Assembly: GCA_937894725.1 (NCBI GenBank)
Contig: CALAYL010000039.1
Location: 1-64,000, forward strand
DNA length: 64,000 bases
Reading direction: 5' to 3'
Source of the DNA: an uncultured Bacteroidota bacterium
GTDB taxonomy: Bacteria; Bacteroidota; Bacteroidia; Chitinophagales; LD1
Made by a program: the position numbers and the translations under genes. Below the pieces are notes generated by a model, which worked only from the letters and a program-made list of their open reading frames with translations, was not told the origin of the DNA and searched no databases. This document shows, piece by piece, positions 10,011 through 17,787 of the stretch. Within the stretch, counting starts at the first letter, position 1. Each line of letters begins with the position of its first letter.

Positions 10011-11546
10011 ATGACAACATTGTTAGTTTTTGCAGTACTTGTACTTATGTACGTTATTTTGGTGATGATTGGTAAGGCCAATGAAACATCAAAGATGCTT
10101 TCGAGCAAAACCTTTTCCTACGATGGCGATAGCAAGTGGAATGGTTATTTTATGTTAGCATTTATGGTGCTGTTCTTTTGGTCTATGGCTTTTCAGGTAC
10201 AGCATTTAGGTCCGCTTATGCTCCCTAAATCTGCATCATATCATGGAGAAGAAACCGATATGTTGTTTAATGTAACCTTATTCTTTATCACTGTTGTTTT
10301 CTTTTTGACACACTTCGCACTCTTTTATTTTACATACCGATACAATCAGTCAAAACACAAAGAAGCATTGTTTTATTCTCACAACAATAAGCTAGAAGTG
10401 ATTTGGACATTGATACCTGCCGTTGTACTTACTATACTTGTAGTGATGGGGATGCGTGTTTGGTTCAAAATATTTGATATTGAATCGCGTGATAAAAATA
10501 TGCAAGTTGTAGAAGTGACTGGGCAACAGTTTAAATGGACAGTTCGCTACCCAGGGGTAGATGGTAAGTTTGGTGAGCGAATTATTGACAAAGCGCATAT
10601 ATCGCCTACTAATGAACTAGGTATCAACTGGAAAGATAGAAACAGTCATGATGACTTTTTTGCTAATGAAATTGTGTTGATCAAAGATAAGCCTGTATTG
10701 GTGAAATTAGGTGCATTGGATGTAATACACTCATTCTACCTACCTCATTTCAGAGTAAAAATGGACTGTGTACCTGGTATTCCAACGCAGTTTTATTTTA
10801 CACCTAAATACACTACTGAGGAGATGAAAACCCATCTTCAAACATTGCCATGGTGGAATGAAATCAATCCAAATACTGGAGAAGCTAGATGGAAATCGTT
10901 TAAGTATGAATTAGCTTGTACTGAACTTTGTGGTATATCACACTATGGTATGCAGAAGGATGTAATCGTAGTAGCTAATGAGGCTGAATATAAAGCTTGG
11001 ATGGCTAAGCAATCTGCGTACTATGAGACTGTTGTAAAACCAGCAATGTTAGAGGCTAATGCGGCTGCATCATCTGAAAAAACACCAACTCTTTTTGAAA
11101 AAACGCTTAAAAGTGGAGCTGCTCTTGTAGGTGCTCTATCTTCAGGAATAGAGTCTAAATTGATTTCATTTATTGATGACAATACCAAAATGGTAGATAA
11201 AGAAACATGGTTTTCGTTTGATAGACTTCTTTTCGAAACAGGAAAATCCACACTAAAGCCTGAATCGCAAGAACAACTATCAAACATGGCCGAAATTTTA
11301 AAATCATACCCTAATGTAGAGTTGAAGATAGGTGGCTATACAGACAATACTGGTGATGCTTCAAAAAATTTAGCATTGTCAGATGAGCGTGCAAAGTCTG
11401 TTTTGTCAGAACTTGTAAAACGTGGTATAGCCGAATCGAGATTGAAGGCAGAGGGATATGGACAAGAGCATCCTGTAGCCGACAATGCAACTGAGGAAGG
11501 TAGGGCTATGAACAGAAGAATAGACGTACGAGTTACTAAAAAATAA
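10011..11546 (+). CDS. coxB: Cytochrome c oxidase subunit II fused to a C-terminal OmpA-like domain
   Basis: Residues 1-340 are a subunit II: membrane helices near 3-20, 45-63, 85-110 and 125-148, then the cupredoxin domain with a complete CuA site: His240 (DVIHSFY), Cys303, Cys307, His311 and Met314 (CTELCGISHYGM). CuA receives electrons from cytochrome c and passes them to subunit I. After a linker (about 340-397), residues 400-511 form an OmpA-family domain (FSFDRLLFETGKSTL, GGYTDNTGD, LSDERAKSV, AMNRRIDV). Asp445 and Arg460 are 15 residues apart, as are the peptidoglycan-binding Asp and Arg of E. coli OmpA. The reading frame is continuous with no sign of an assembly join. At 511 residues it is well beyond the usual 250-400 for this subunit. 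Confidence 0.93.
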   Translation: MTTLLVFAVLVLMYVILVMIGKANETSKMLSSKTFSYDGDSKWNGYFMLAFMVLFFWSMAFQVQHLGPLMLPKSASYHGEETDMLFNVTLFFITVVFFLTHFALFYFTYRYNQSKHKEALFYSHNNKLEVIWTLIPAVVLTILVVMGMRVWFKIFDIESRDKNMQVVEVTGQQFKWTVRYPGVDGKFGERIIDKAHISPTNELGINWKDRNSHDDFFANEIVLIKDKPVLVKLGALDVIHSFYLPHFRVKMDCVPGIPTQFYFTPKYTTEEMKTHLQTLPWWNEINPNTGEARWKSFKYELACTELCGISHYGMQKDVIVVANEAEYKAWMAKQSAYYETVVKPAMLEANAAASSEKTPTLFEKTLKSGAALVGALSSGIESKLISFIDDNTKMVDKETWFSFDRLLFETGKSTLKPESQEQLSNMAEILKSYPNVELKIGGYTDNTGDASKNLALSDERAKSVLSELVKRGIAESRLKAEGYGQEHPVADNATEEGRAMNRRIDVRVTKK

Positions 11547-11576
11547 ATTTTATTAATAAAATAAATAGAGAATAAT

Positions 11577-13394
11577 ATGTCAACTGTAGTATCAAACGAT
11601 ATACATACTGAAGGAAATGGACATGGGCATGATGCTCATCATGGTGGACACCATGAAACAACGTGGCTTTCAACCTATGTTTTTTCTTTAGACCATAAAA
11701 TGATAGCTAAACAGTTTTTGATAACTGGTATGTTTTGGGGAATAGTAGGAGGACTACTTTCTGTTTTATTTCGTCTGCAATTAGGCTGGCCAAATGAAAC
11801 TTTCCCATTCTTAGAAACTTTTTTAGGGAAGTGGGCTGAAGGTGGAAAAATTAGCAGTGAGTTTTATTACTCTATGATTACTATGCATGGTACCGTTTTG
11901 GTGTTCTTTGTATTGACAGGTGGTTTATCTGGTACGTTTGCCAATTTGCTTATCCCGTACCAAATTGGTGCTAGAGATATGGCTTCTGGTTTCATGAACA
12001 TGCTATCATATTGGTTCTTCTTTTTAGCTTCTTTAGTCATGTTTTCATCTTTCTTTGTGCAAACTGGAGCAGCATCAGGTGGTTGGACGGCTTATCCTCC
12101 GCTAAACGGTATGCGTCTCGAAGCAGTAAACAAAGGATCAATGCTTGGTTTTGATTTGTGGGCATTAGCGATGACTTTCTTTATTATATCATCACTTTTA
12201 GGCGGTTTGAATTATGTAGCTACGGTACTTAATCTACGAACTAAAGGGATGACGATGATGCGTTTACCGCTTACTATTTGGGCATTTATGTTTACGGCAG
12301 TGATAGGTATTCTTTCGTTTCCGGCATTATTGGCTGGTGTATCATTGCTTGAGTTTGATAGATTGTTAGGTACTTCATTTTACCTAAACGATATTATTAT
12401 CAATGGTAATCTCCTTGATTATAAAGGTGGTTCTCCAATTCTTTTTCAACACTTGTTTTGGTTTTTAGGTCATCCTGAAGTATATATTATCATTCTTCCT
12501 GCAATGGGAATAGTGTCTGAGGTATTATCTATTCATGCTCGCAAACCAATTTTTGGATATAGAGCGATGGTGGTTTCTATCATGGCTATTGTGATTATCT
12601 CATTCTTAGTTTGGGCTCACCACATGTTTGTGACTGGTCTCAATCCAAATCTTGCCGCTGTATTCGTTTTGTTTACCTTGCTTATTGCAGTTCCATCTGC
12701 TATCAAGGTGTTTAACTGGATAGGTACTATTTGGAAGGGAAGTTTGCGTTTGAATCCTCCAATGCTATTTGCGATTGGGTTTGTATCAATGTTCATTTCT
12801 GGCGGTCTCACAGGGTTAATGCTCGGCAATTCAGCTATTGATATTCAATTGCATGACACCTATTTTGTAGTAGCTCACTTCCACATTGTAATGGGGGTAG
12901 CCGCTTTCTTTGGTATGTTTGCTGGAGTATATCATTGGTTTCCACGTTTCTACGGTAGATATATGAATGACACCTTAGGGTATATTCACTTTTACATCAC
13001 GTTGATTGGAGGGTATGCGATATTTTTCCCGATGCACTTTATGACAGGATTGCCTAGAAGATACTATGCATTCACTAACTTTGAAACCTTCTCAAATTTT
13101 AATGGATTGGTTGAATTTATTTCAATATGTGCAATTATTGTATTCTTAGCTCAGATATTATTTATCGTTAATTTCTTTTATAGTATTTTTAAAGGAAGAA
13201 AGCTAGAAGGAGAATACAATAACCCTTGGGGAGGAAATACATTAGAATGGACTGCTCCAGTAGAAAGAATACATGGAAACTGGCCAGGAGAAATACCTAC
13301 AGTTTACCGTTGGCCATATGATTATTCTGTAAATGGCAAAGATTTCACTCCACAGAGTGTGCCTTTGGCTCCAGGTGAAGTAGAGCACAAATAA
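11577..13394 (+). CDS. coxA: Cytochrome c oxidase subunit I (heme-copper, A-type)
   Basis: A 605-residue, twelve-helix core subunit that reduces oxygen to water and pumps protons. The segment FLGHPEVYIIILPAMG contains the CuB ligand His299 and Tyr303, the crosslinked pair of the active site, and the glutamate of the D channel (GHPEV), marking an A1-type oxidase. WAHHMFVTG supplies the other two CuB histidines, and HDTYFVVAHFHIV the heme ligands. The N-terminal 27 residues are unusually histidine-rich (GHGHDAHHGGHHE), which could bind copper during assembly; that is inference. It starts 30 bases after the subunit II gene. Confidence 0.96.
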   Translation: MSTVVSNDIHTEGNGHGHDAHHGGHHETTWLSTYVFSLDHKMIAKQFLITGMFWGIVGGLLSVLFRLQLGWPNETFPFLETFLGKWAEGGKISSEFYYSMITMHGTVLVFFVLTGGLSGTFANLLIPYQIGARDMASGFMNMLSYWFFFLASLVMFSSFFVQTGAASGGWTAYPPLNGMRLEAVNKGSMLGFDLWALAMTFFIISSLLGGLNYVATVLNLRTKGMTMMRLPLTIWAFMFTAVIGILSFPALLAGVSLLEFDRLLGTSFYLNDIIINGNLLDYKGGSPILFQHLFWFLGHPEVYIIILPAMGIVSEVLSIHARKPIFGYRAMVVSIMAIVIISFLVWAHHMFVTGLNPNLAAVFVLFTLLIAVPSAIKVFNWIGTIWKGSLRLNPPMLFAIGFVSMFISGGLTGLMLGNSAIDIQLHDTYFVVAHFHIVMGVAAFFGMFAGVYHWFPRFYGRYMNDTLGYIHFYITLIGGYAIFFPMHFMTGLPRRYYAFTNFETFSNFNGLVEFISICAIIVFLAQILFIVNFFYSIFKGRKLEGEYNNPWGGNTLEWTAPVERIHGNWPGEIPTVYRWPYDYSVNGKDFTPQSVPLAPGEVEHK

Positions 13395-13406
13395 GTAAAT
13401 AGTTAA

Positions 13407-14312
13407 ATGACACAATCAACTGCCATATCATCATCAAGTTTCTTGACTAGTAAACTCAAGGACTACATGGTACTCACTAAATTTAGATTGAGTGTAACGG
13501 TAGTGGTATCTGGGCTATTAGGATACTTGTTTGGTGCTGATTTTGCTTCATTCGATGGCATAACTTTTTCGCTTTTTATGCTTTCAGGTCTTTTGATTAC
13601 TTTTTGTGCCAATGCGCTCAATGAGATAATCGAGAAAGATTCTGATTTACTCATGGATAGAACGAAAATACGTCCCCTTCCTACAAATGCAATGTCTGTA
13701 TCTGAAGCACTTATTGCTGCAGGTGTGATGGGCGTTTTAGGTTTGTTGATTTTATGGTTAAAGTTTAGTTCTCTTGCAGCTATTTTAGGAGCAATTTCTA
13801 TACTTAGTTATGCATTTATTTATACTCCGCTAAAAAAGCAATCATCCATCGCTGTATTTGTGGGAGCTATACCTGGCGCACTGCCTACAGCCATCGGATA
13901 TGTATGTGCTACCTATCCCGTTACTTTTAATTTTCAGATTGTTGCTATCTTATTTTTTATTCAGTTTTTATGGCAATTTCCGCATTTTTGGGCTATAGGT
14001 TGGTTGAGATATGATGATTATCTGAAGGCAGGTATCATGATGCTTCCTAGTGCAAGTGGCAAAACTCGTTATAGTGCTGTACATGCCCTCATTTATTCAG
14101 CATTTTTACTAGTAGTGTCACTATTGCCATATACTTTTGGTTTTATAAGTATGCTTGGTGCTACTGTAGTTGTGGTTATGGGCGTAATTTATCTTTGGGC
14201 TTCCACACAATTTTATTTGAAATGTGATGATAAATCAGCAAAGTTATTATTATTGACCTCATTTGCTTATTTACCTATTGTTCAGTTGGCATTGGTATTA
14301 GGTAGAGTTTAA
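13407..14312 (+). CDS. ctaB: Protoheme IX farnesyltransferase (heme O synthase)
   Basis: A 301-residue UbiA-superfamily prenyltransferase that adds a farnesyl group to heme b to make heme O, the precursor of heme A for the oxidase encoded next to it. The signature NALNEIIEKDSDLLMDRTKI (first Asp-rich motif, about residues 71-90), followed by RPLP, is clear, and the protein has eight to nine hydrophobic segments. It starts 12 bases after coxA. Its stop codon is followed without a gap by the TTG start of the next gene. No heme A synthase (CtaA) gene is present in the window. Confidence 0.94.
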   Translation: MTQSTAISSSSFLTSKLKDYMVLTKFRLSVTVVVSGLLGYLFGADFASFDGITFSLFMLSGLLITFCANALNEIIEKDSDLLMDRTKIRPLPTNAMSVSEALIAAGVMGVLGLLILWLKFSSLAAILGAISILSYAFIYTPLKKQSSIAVFVGAIPGALPTAIGYVCATYPVTFNFQIVAILFFIQFLWQFPHFWAIGWLRYDDYLKAGIMMLPSASGKTRYSAVHALIYSAFLLVVSLLPYTFGFISMLGATVVVVMGVIYLWASTQFYLKCDDKSAKLLLLTSFAYLPIVQLALVLGRV

Positions 14313-14960
14313 TTGGCAGTATTTAATTTATATAAAGTGACAGAGCAAGAATATTTAAAAGGACTAAAGGAAACAACCGAATACACCGGGATAAATCCAA
14401 AGAAGTTTATACTTTTTTTGGGTATGGCGAGTATGACGATGTATTTTGCAGCCTTGACGAGTGCTTTGATCATAAAAAAAGGGGACTTTAAATCTTGGGA
14501 AAATTTCAAATTGCCCATAGAATTTATGTACTCAACTGTGGCAATTGTAGCCGTGAGTGTATTGATGCATATGGCGCTATTATCTTATAAGAAACTCCAA
14601 TTTGCTACGTTTAGAAAATTATTGACCGCTGGATTTATAAGTGCAATAGTTTTTTTGGGATTTCAATATTTTGCTTGGCAAAAACTGACCAATATGGGTA
14701 TGCCGCTTTCAGGGAATATTGCTGGACAGTTTATATATCTAATATCCTATGCCCATGCGTTTCACATTTTAATAGGATTATTGGTTTCTGCTATATTTTT
14801 GTTTTTTGCTTTCAAAGCTCGTAAAGATGAAAAATTTGAGCTTAGTAATGTTGCTAATCCAGATCGACTTCTTCATATGGAACTTTTGGTCTATTTTTGG
14901 CACTTTATAGACGTTGTTTGGATTTATCTTTATTTTTTCTTTTATTTTAATTATCAATAA
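14313..14960 (+). CDS. Cytochrome c oxidase subunit III-like protein (first copy)
   Basis: A 215-residue membrane protein of the heme-copper oxidase subunit III family with five hydrophobic segments. It ends in the family motif of paired helices (HAFHILIGLLVSAIF, then LVYFWHFIDVVWIYLYFFFY), in which WHFIDVVWI is diagnostic. It begins with a TTG codon directly after the ctaB stop (TAA at 14310-14312, TTG at 14313). No ATG nearby keeps the first helix, so TTG is the likely start. It is less similar to standard subunit III than the next gene; two tandem subunit III genes are common in Bacteroidota. Which copy enters the enzyme cannot be told here. Confidence 0.85.
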   Translation: MAVFNLYKVTEQEYLKGLKETTEYTGINPKKFILFLGMASMTMYFAALTSALIIKKGDFKSWENFKLPIEFMYSTVAIVAVSVLMHMALLSYKKLQFATFRKLLTAGFISAIVFLGFQYFAWQKLTNMGMPLSGNIAGQFIYLISYAHAFHILIGLLVSAIFLFFAFKARKDEKFELSNVANPDRLLHMELLVYFWHFIDVVWIYLYFFFYFNYQ

Positions 14961-14977
14961 TAAATACATCACTACTC

Positions 14978-15676
14978 ATGTCAACAGCTACAATCGAACA
15001 CACTGATCACAGCCACGGTACACCATCTGACCAAGAACTTTGGAAAGGAGGACGATCTCCGTTTGGCACAAGTTATGGAAAGGTAATGATGTGGTATTTC
15101 TTAATATCCGATACCTTTACCTTTGCTTCATTTCTAATTACTTATGGTGCATTGCGTTTTACACAATCAGCTAATTGGCCTAGTCCGTCTGAAGTTTTTA
15201 GCTCAATACCTATACATGGGTTGGATACCATGAATTTGCCATTGGTGTTTGTAAGTTTTATGACATTTTTGCTCATTGTGAGTTCATATACAATGGTTCG
15301 TGCAGTACAGGAAGGGTACCTTATGAATAAGGCCGGTGTGATTAAGTTTTTGATTCCAACTATACTTTGTGGCGTTGCATTTTTGGGTTGTCAGTACTTA
15401 GAGTGGACTCACTTAATGCATGATGGAATGACTTTGACTTCTTTTTCTGATACTACTAAGGTACTTAACTTCGGTCAGTTGTTTTTTATAATCACTGGTT
15501 TCCACGGATTACACGTATTAGTGGGCGTTATTTTGCTTATTTGGTTGACTGTATCGACTTGGAGTGGGCGTTTTGAAAAAGCTGGACACTACGAAATGGT
15601 TGAGAAAATAGGGTTGTACTGGCACTTTGTAGATTTAGTGTGGGTGTATGTATTCTTATGCTTTTATCTATTATAA
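14978..15676 (+). CDS. coxC: Cytochrome c oxidase subunit III (second copy)
   Basis: A 232-residue subunit III with five membrane helices. FITGFHGLHVLVGVILLIW and GLYWHFVDLVWVYVFLCFYLL are the canonical family segments. The first 30 residues are polar with His and Gly (TDHSHGTPSDQELW), as in other Bacteroidota copies. It lies 17 bases after the first subunit III-like gene and has an ATG start. Subunit III stabilises the proton-pumping core and contributes to proton uptake in characterised A-type oxidases. Confidence 0.93.
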   Translation: MSTATIEHTDHSHGTPSDQELWKGGRSPFGTSYGKVMMWYFLISDTFTFASFLITYGALRFTQSANWPSPSEVFSSIPIHGLDTMNLPLVFVSFMTFLLIVSSYTMVRAVQEGYLMNKAGVIKFLIPTILCGVAFLGCQYLEWTHLMHDGMTLTSFSDTTKVLNFGQLFFIITGFHGLHVLVGVILLIWLTVSTWSGRFEKAGHYEMVEKIGLYWHFVDLVWVYVFLCFYLL

Positions 15677-15743
15677 TTACGTCATCGTAAATTTTGAAGG
15701 GAAACTTAAAATCAATAAACTAAAACTTATAAATCTTAATACA

Positions 15744-16121
15744 ATGGAACACGGAAACGAAATGCCTGAAGGACACTTACATTGGAACCAAAATGAGTAC
15801 AATGATAGCCGTAAAGATGTATTGAAAACCATCATTATTCTATCTCTCGTTACGATAACTGAAGTAGGCGTAGCGATTGCTTATGATGTAAACAACCCTG
15901 ATGGTGGAGATTTTAAATGGGCTATCAACTTATTTATGGCAGTAGCTTCGGTATTCAAGGTGTATTATATCATGGGTACCTTTATGCACTTAAAGCATGA
16001 AACTAGACCGTTTTTATTGACCGTGTTACTTCCATTTCTTTTTCTCGTATGGGCTATTGTAGCGTTTACCTTGGAAGGAGCTTCATGGCAATATATGCGC
16101 TCTCTTTTAAACGTTTTTTAA
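15744..16121 (+). CDS. Cytochrome c oxidase subunit IV, prokaryotic type
   Basis: A 125-residue protein of the prokaryotic cytochrome c oxidase subunit IV (caa3_CtaG/COX4_pro-like) family with three hydrophobic segments. It begins MEHGNEMPEGHLHWNQNEYN, and YIMGTFMHLKHETRPFLL is a family-like segment. The frame is open further upstream to 15648, but those codons overlap the end of coxC and encode no plausible sequence. The ATG at 15744, preceded by an A-rich stretch, is therefore chosen. It is the last gene before a strong terminator at 16144, so it closes the act-cox transcription unit. Confidence 0.85.
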   Translation: MEHGNEMPEGHLHWNQNEYNDSRKDVLKTIIILSLVTITEVGVAIAYDVNNPDGGDFKWAINLFMAVASVFKVYYIMGTFMHLKHETRPFLLTVLLPFLFLVWAIVAFTLEGASWQYMRSLLNVF

Positions 16122-16143
16122 TAAAATAGATAAGATTAAAATC

Positions 16144-16174
16144 AAAAGGGATGTTAGCTTAGCATCCCTTTTTT
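16144..16174 (+). terminator. Rho-independent terminator after the act-cox operon
   Basis: The stem AAAAGGGATG (16144-16153) pairs with CATCCCTTTT (16163-16172) around a 9-base loop and is followed by more T residues. It separates the oxidase structural genes from the assembly genes that start at 16187. Confidence 0.85.
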
Positions 16175-16186
16175 ATTGTAGTTAAT

Positions 16187-16918
16187 ATGAACAAAAACAC
16201 CCTTAAAGTAATGGGATTAGTGCTAGCGATAGCACTTCCGCTTTTTTTCTTCTTGATGTTTAAACCTATCTCTAAGATACCGCGTCCACGTTCACCTCAT
16301 AAGCTTTTTCCTATAGGAGTAGATAAATTTAAGGACACCAAAGGAAATGATGTGATTGATACGATATTTCACGTAATCCCGAGTATGCAATTTACCACTC
16401 AGGATGGCGAAATGATGGACTTAGATAGTTTGTATGGCAATGTGTATATTTTAGATTTCTTTTTCACTACTTGTCCAGGTATTTGTCCTGTATTGACCAA
16501 GCAGATGGCGCGAGTGCAGCAAGCTTTTATAAAAGATAAGAACTTTAAATTAGTATCGGTGAGTGTGGATCCTGTAAAGGATAGTGTGCTAGCACTACGA
16601 GCCTATGCAAAGGATCATGGGGCTATCGCAAATAAATGGTATTTTCTTACCGCGCCCAAAAGCGAAATATTTAAGCTTGCAAGCGAAGGGTTTTTCTTAA
16701 TAGCTAAGGATAATCCTGGTGGAAAGGAAGCCGTTATACACAGTGAAAAGCTAACTCTTGTGGATGCAGAAGGGCATATAAGAGGGTACTATAATGGTAC
16801 GGATAGTCTTAGTGTAAACAAAATGATGGGCGACATTGTTTTGGTATTGCGTGAGTATGAAAAAAACTTTTCGTTTAGGAAAAATCCTAAAGAGAGAGGT
16901 AATCTATTTTCAAAATAA
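16187..16918 (+). CDS. SCO1/SenC-family copper chaperone for CuA assembly
   Basis: A 243-residue thioredoxin-fold protein anchored by one N-terminal helix (about 7-25). The copper-binding CxxxC (Cys96 and Cys100 in TCPGICP) and the distant His185 (AVIHSEKLTL) are all present, so it should bind copper and deliver it to, or reduce, the CuA site of subunit II. It lies 65 bases after subunit IV, beyond a terminator, and heads a three-gene group of oxidase assembly factors. The start is the ATG at 16187; no clear separate promoter is visible, so terminator read-through may feed it. Confidence 0.93.
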   Translation: MNKNTLKVMGLVLAIALPLFFFLMFKPISKIPRPRSPHKLFPIGVDKFKDTKGNDVIDTIFHVIPSMQFTTQDGEMMDLDSLYGNVYILDFFFTTCPGICPVLTKQMARVQQAFIKDKNFKLVSVSVDPVKDSVLALRAYAKDHGAIANKWYFLTAPKSEIFKLASEGFFLIAKDNPGGKEAVIHSEKLTLVDAEGHIRGYYNGTDSLSVNKMMGDIVLVLREYEKNFSFRKNPKERGNLFSK

Positions 16919-16929
16919 AACATCGGAAA

Positions 16930-17481
16930 ATGCTAAAAGCAGTGATAAAACCAAATGATAAACTTGCCTATTCATTGATAGGTGTTTTTTCGGTTGTAGT
17001 TTTCTTAGTCATAGTATCCTTAGGAAGAATTAAATTTACTGGACTTGAACTTGGCTTTGACCCTCGTATTTTTGCTAAAATCAATGCCGTCATAAATTCA
17101 ACAGTATCTATCTGTCTTATTTTAGGACTTGTTTTTATAAAAAATAAAAATTATGAAAAACATCGAAGCGCGATGCTAACTGCCATGGTACTTTCCTTCT
17201 TTTTTTTACTTTCCTATATAGCACACCATTTGCTCACTGGCGATACTCATTTTGGCGGTGAAGGCTTGGCTCGCTACATTTATTTCCCACTACTTATATC
17301 GCACATTGTCTTAGCAGCGGTGATACTTCCTTTTATTTTATTCACTACCTACCGAGCGCTCACAGCCGATTTTAGGGCACATAAAAAGATAGCCCGTATC
17401 ACTTTTCCGATATGGCTATACGTATCGATAAGTGGTGTATTAGTCTATTTAATGATTTCACCTTATTATACGTCCAATTAA
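16930..17481 (+). CDS. DUF420 membrane protein (CtaM-like oxidase assembly factor)
   Basis: A 183-residue protein with five hydrophobic segments of the DUF420 family. The best-known member, CtaM (YozB) of Firmicutes, is needed for activity of aa3-type oxidases. Family-like conserved histidines are visible (HRSAMLTAM, YIAHHLLTGDTHFGG, ISHIVLAAVILPF and the later HKKIARITFPIW), which may hold heme or copper. It starts 11 bases after the SCO gene and is followed after 15 bases by a small CxxC protein. Context supports a role in maturing the oxidase encoded upstream; the exact step is unknown. Confidence 0.85.
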   Translation: MLKAVIKPNDKLAYSLIGVFSVVVFLVIVSLGRIKFTGLELGFDPRIFAKINAVINSTVSICLILGLVFIKNKNYEKHRSAMLTAMVLSFFFLLSYIAHHLLTGDTHFGGEGLARYIYFPLLISHIVLAAVILPFILFTTYRALTADFRAHKKIARITFPIWLYVSISGVLVYLMISPYYTSN

Positions 17482-17496
17482 TCTTATATTTGCAAT

Positions 17497-17733
17497 ATGA
17501 AAAGATGGCCCCAACTACTCTTAATTGTCATGCTCCTCATAATGGCTATAGATGCATCTGCTCAATGTGCTATGTGTACTGCTGTAGCCGATGAAGCTAT
17601 GAAAAATGGTTCTTCGCAAGGAGCGGGTATAAACAAGGGGGTTTTATATCTTTTTGTGACTCCTTATCTATTGGTGGCTAGTATTGGCATCTATTGGTGG
17701 AGAAGCAAGCTAAAGGCACAATCGGAAGATTAA
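17497..17733 (+). CDS. Small exported protein with a CxxC motif, oxidase-linked
   Basis: A 78-residue protein: a signal peptide or N-terminal helix (about 1-22), then AQCAMC with a CxxC pair immediately after the predicted cleavage site, a short polar stretch, one membrane helix (about 48-65) and a basic tail. I do not recognise a named family. Its position 15 bases after the DUF420 gene suggests a part in oxidase or copper-site assembly, the CxxC being a possible metal or thiol site facing the periplasm. A TATATTTG box lies 5 bases before the ATG (17485-17492), but this is too close to be an ordinary promoter for it. Confidence 0.75.
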   Translation: MKRWPQLLLIVMLLIMAIDASAQCAMCTAVADEAMKNGSSQGAGINKGVLYLFVTPYLLVASIGIYWWRSKLKAQSED

Positions 17734-17737
17734 CATT

Positions 17738-17768
17738 TTGCATATCCGCCTCTTTTTTTATATTTTTG
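17738..17768 (+). promoter_or_regulatory. Promoter of ahcY
   Basis: TTG at 17738-17740, a 20-base spacer and TATTTTTG at 17761-17768 fit the Bacteroidota TTG/TAnnTTTG consensus. The start codon is 20 bases beyond the -7 box, so transcription would begin near 17775. Confidence 0.65.
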
Positions 17769-17787
17769 CAAAAAACAATAACAATAT

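Noticed and set aside
17485..17492. TATATTTG as a promoter for the 78-residue CxxC protein
   Set aside because: It is only 5 bases from the start codon and no TTG lies upstream at the right distance; the gene is better explained as part of the SCO-DUF420 unit.
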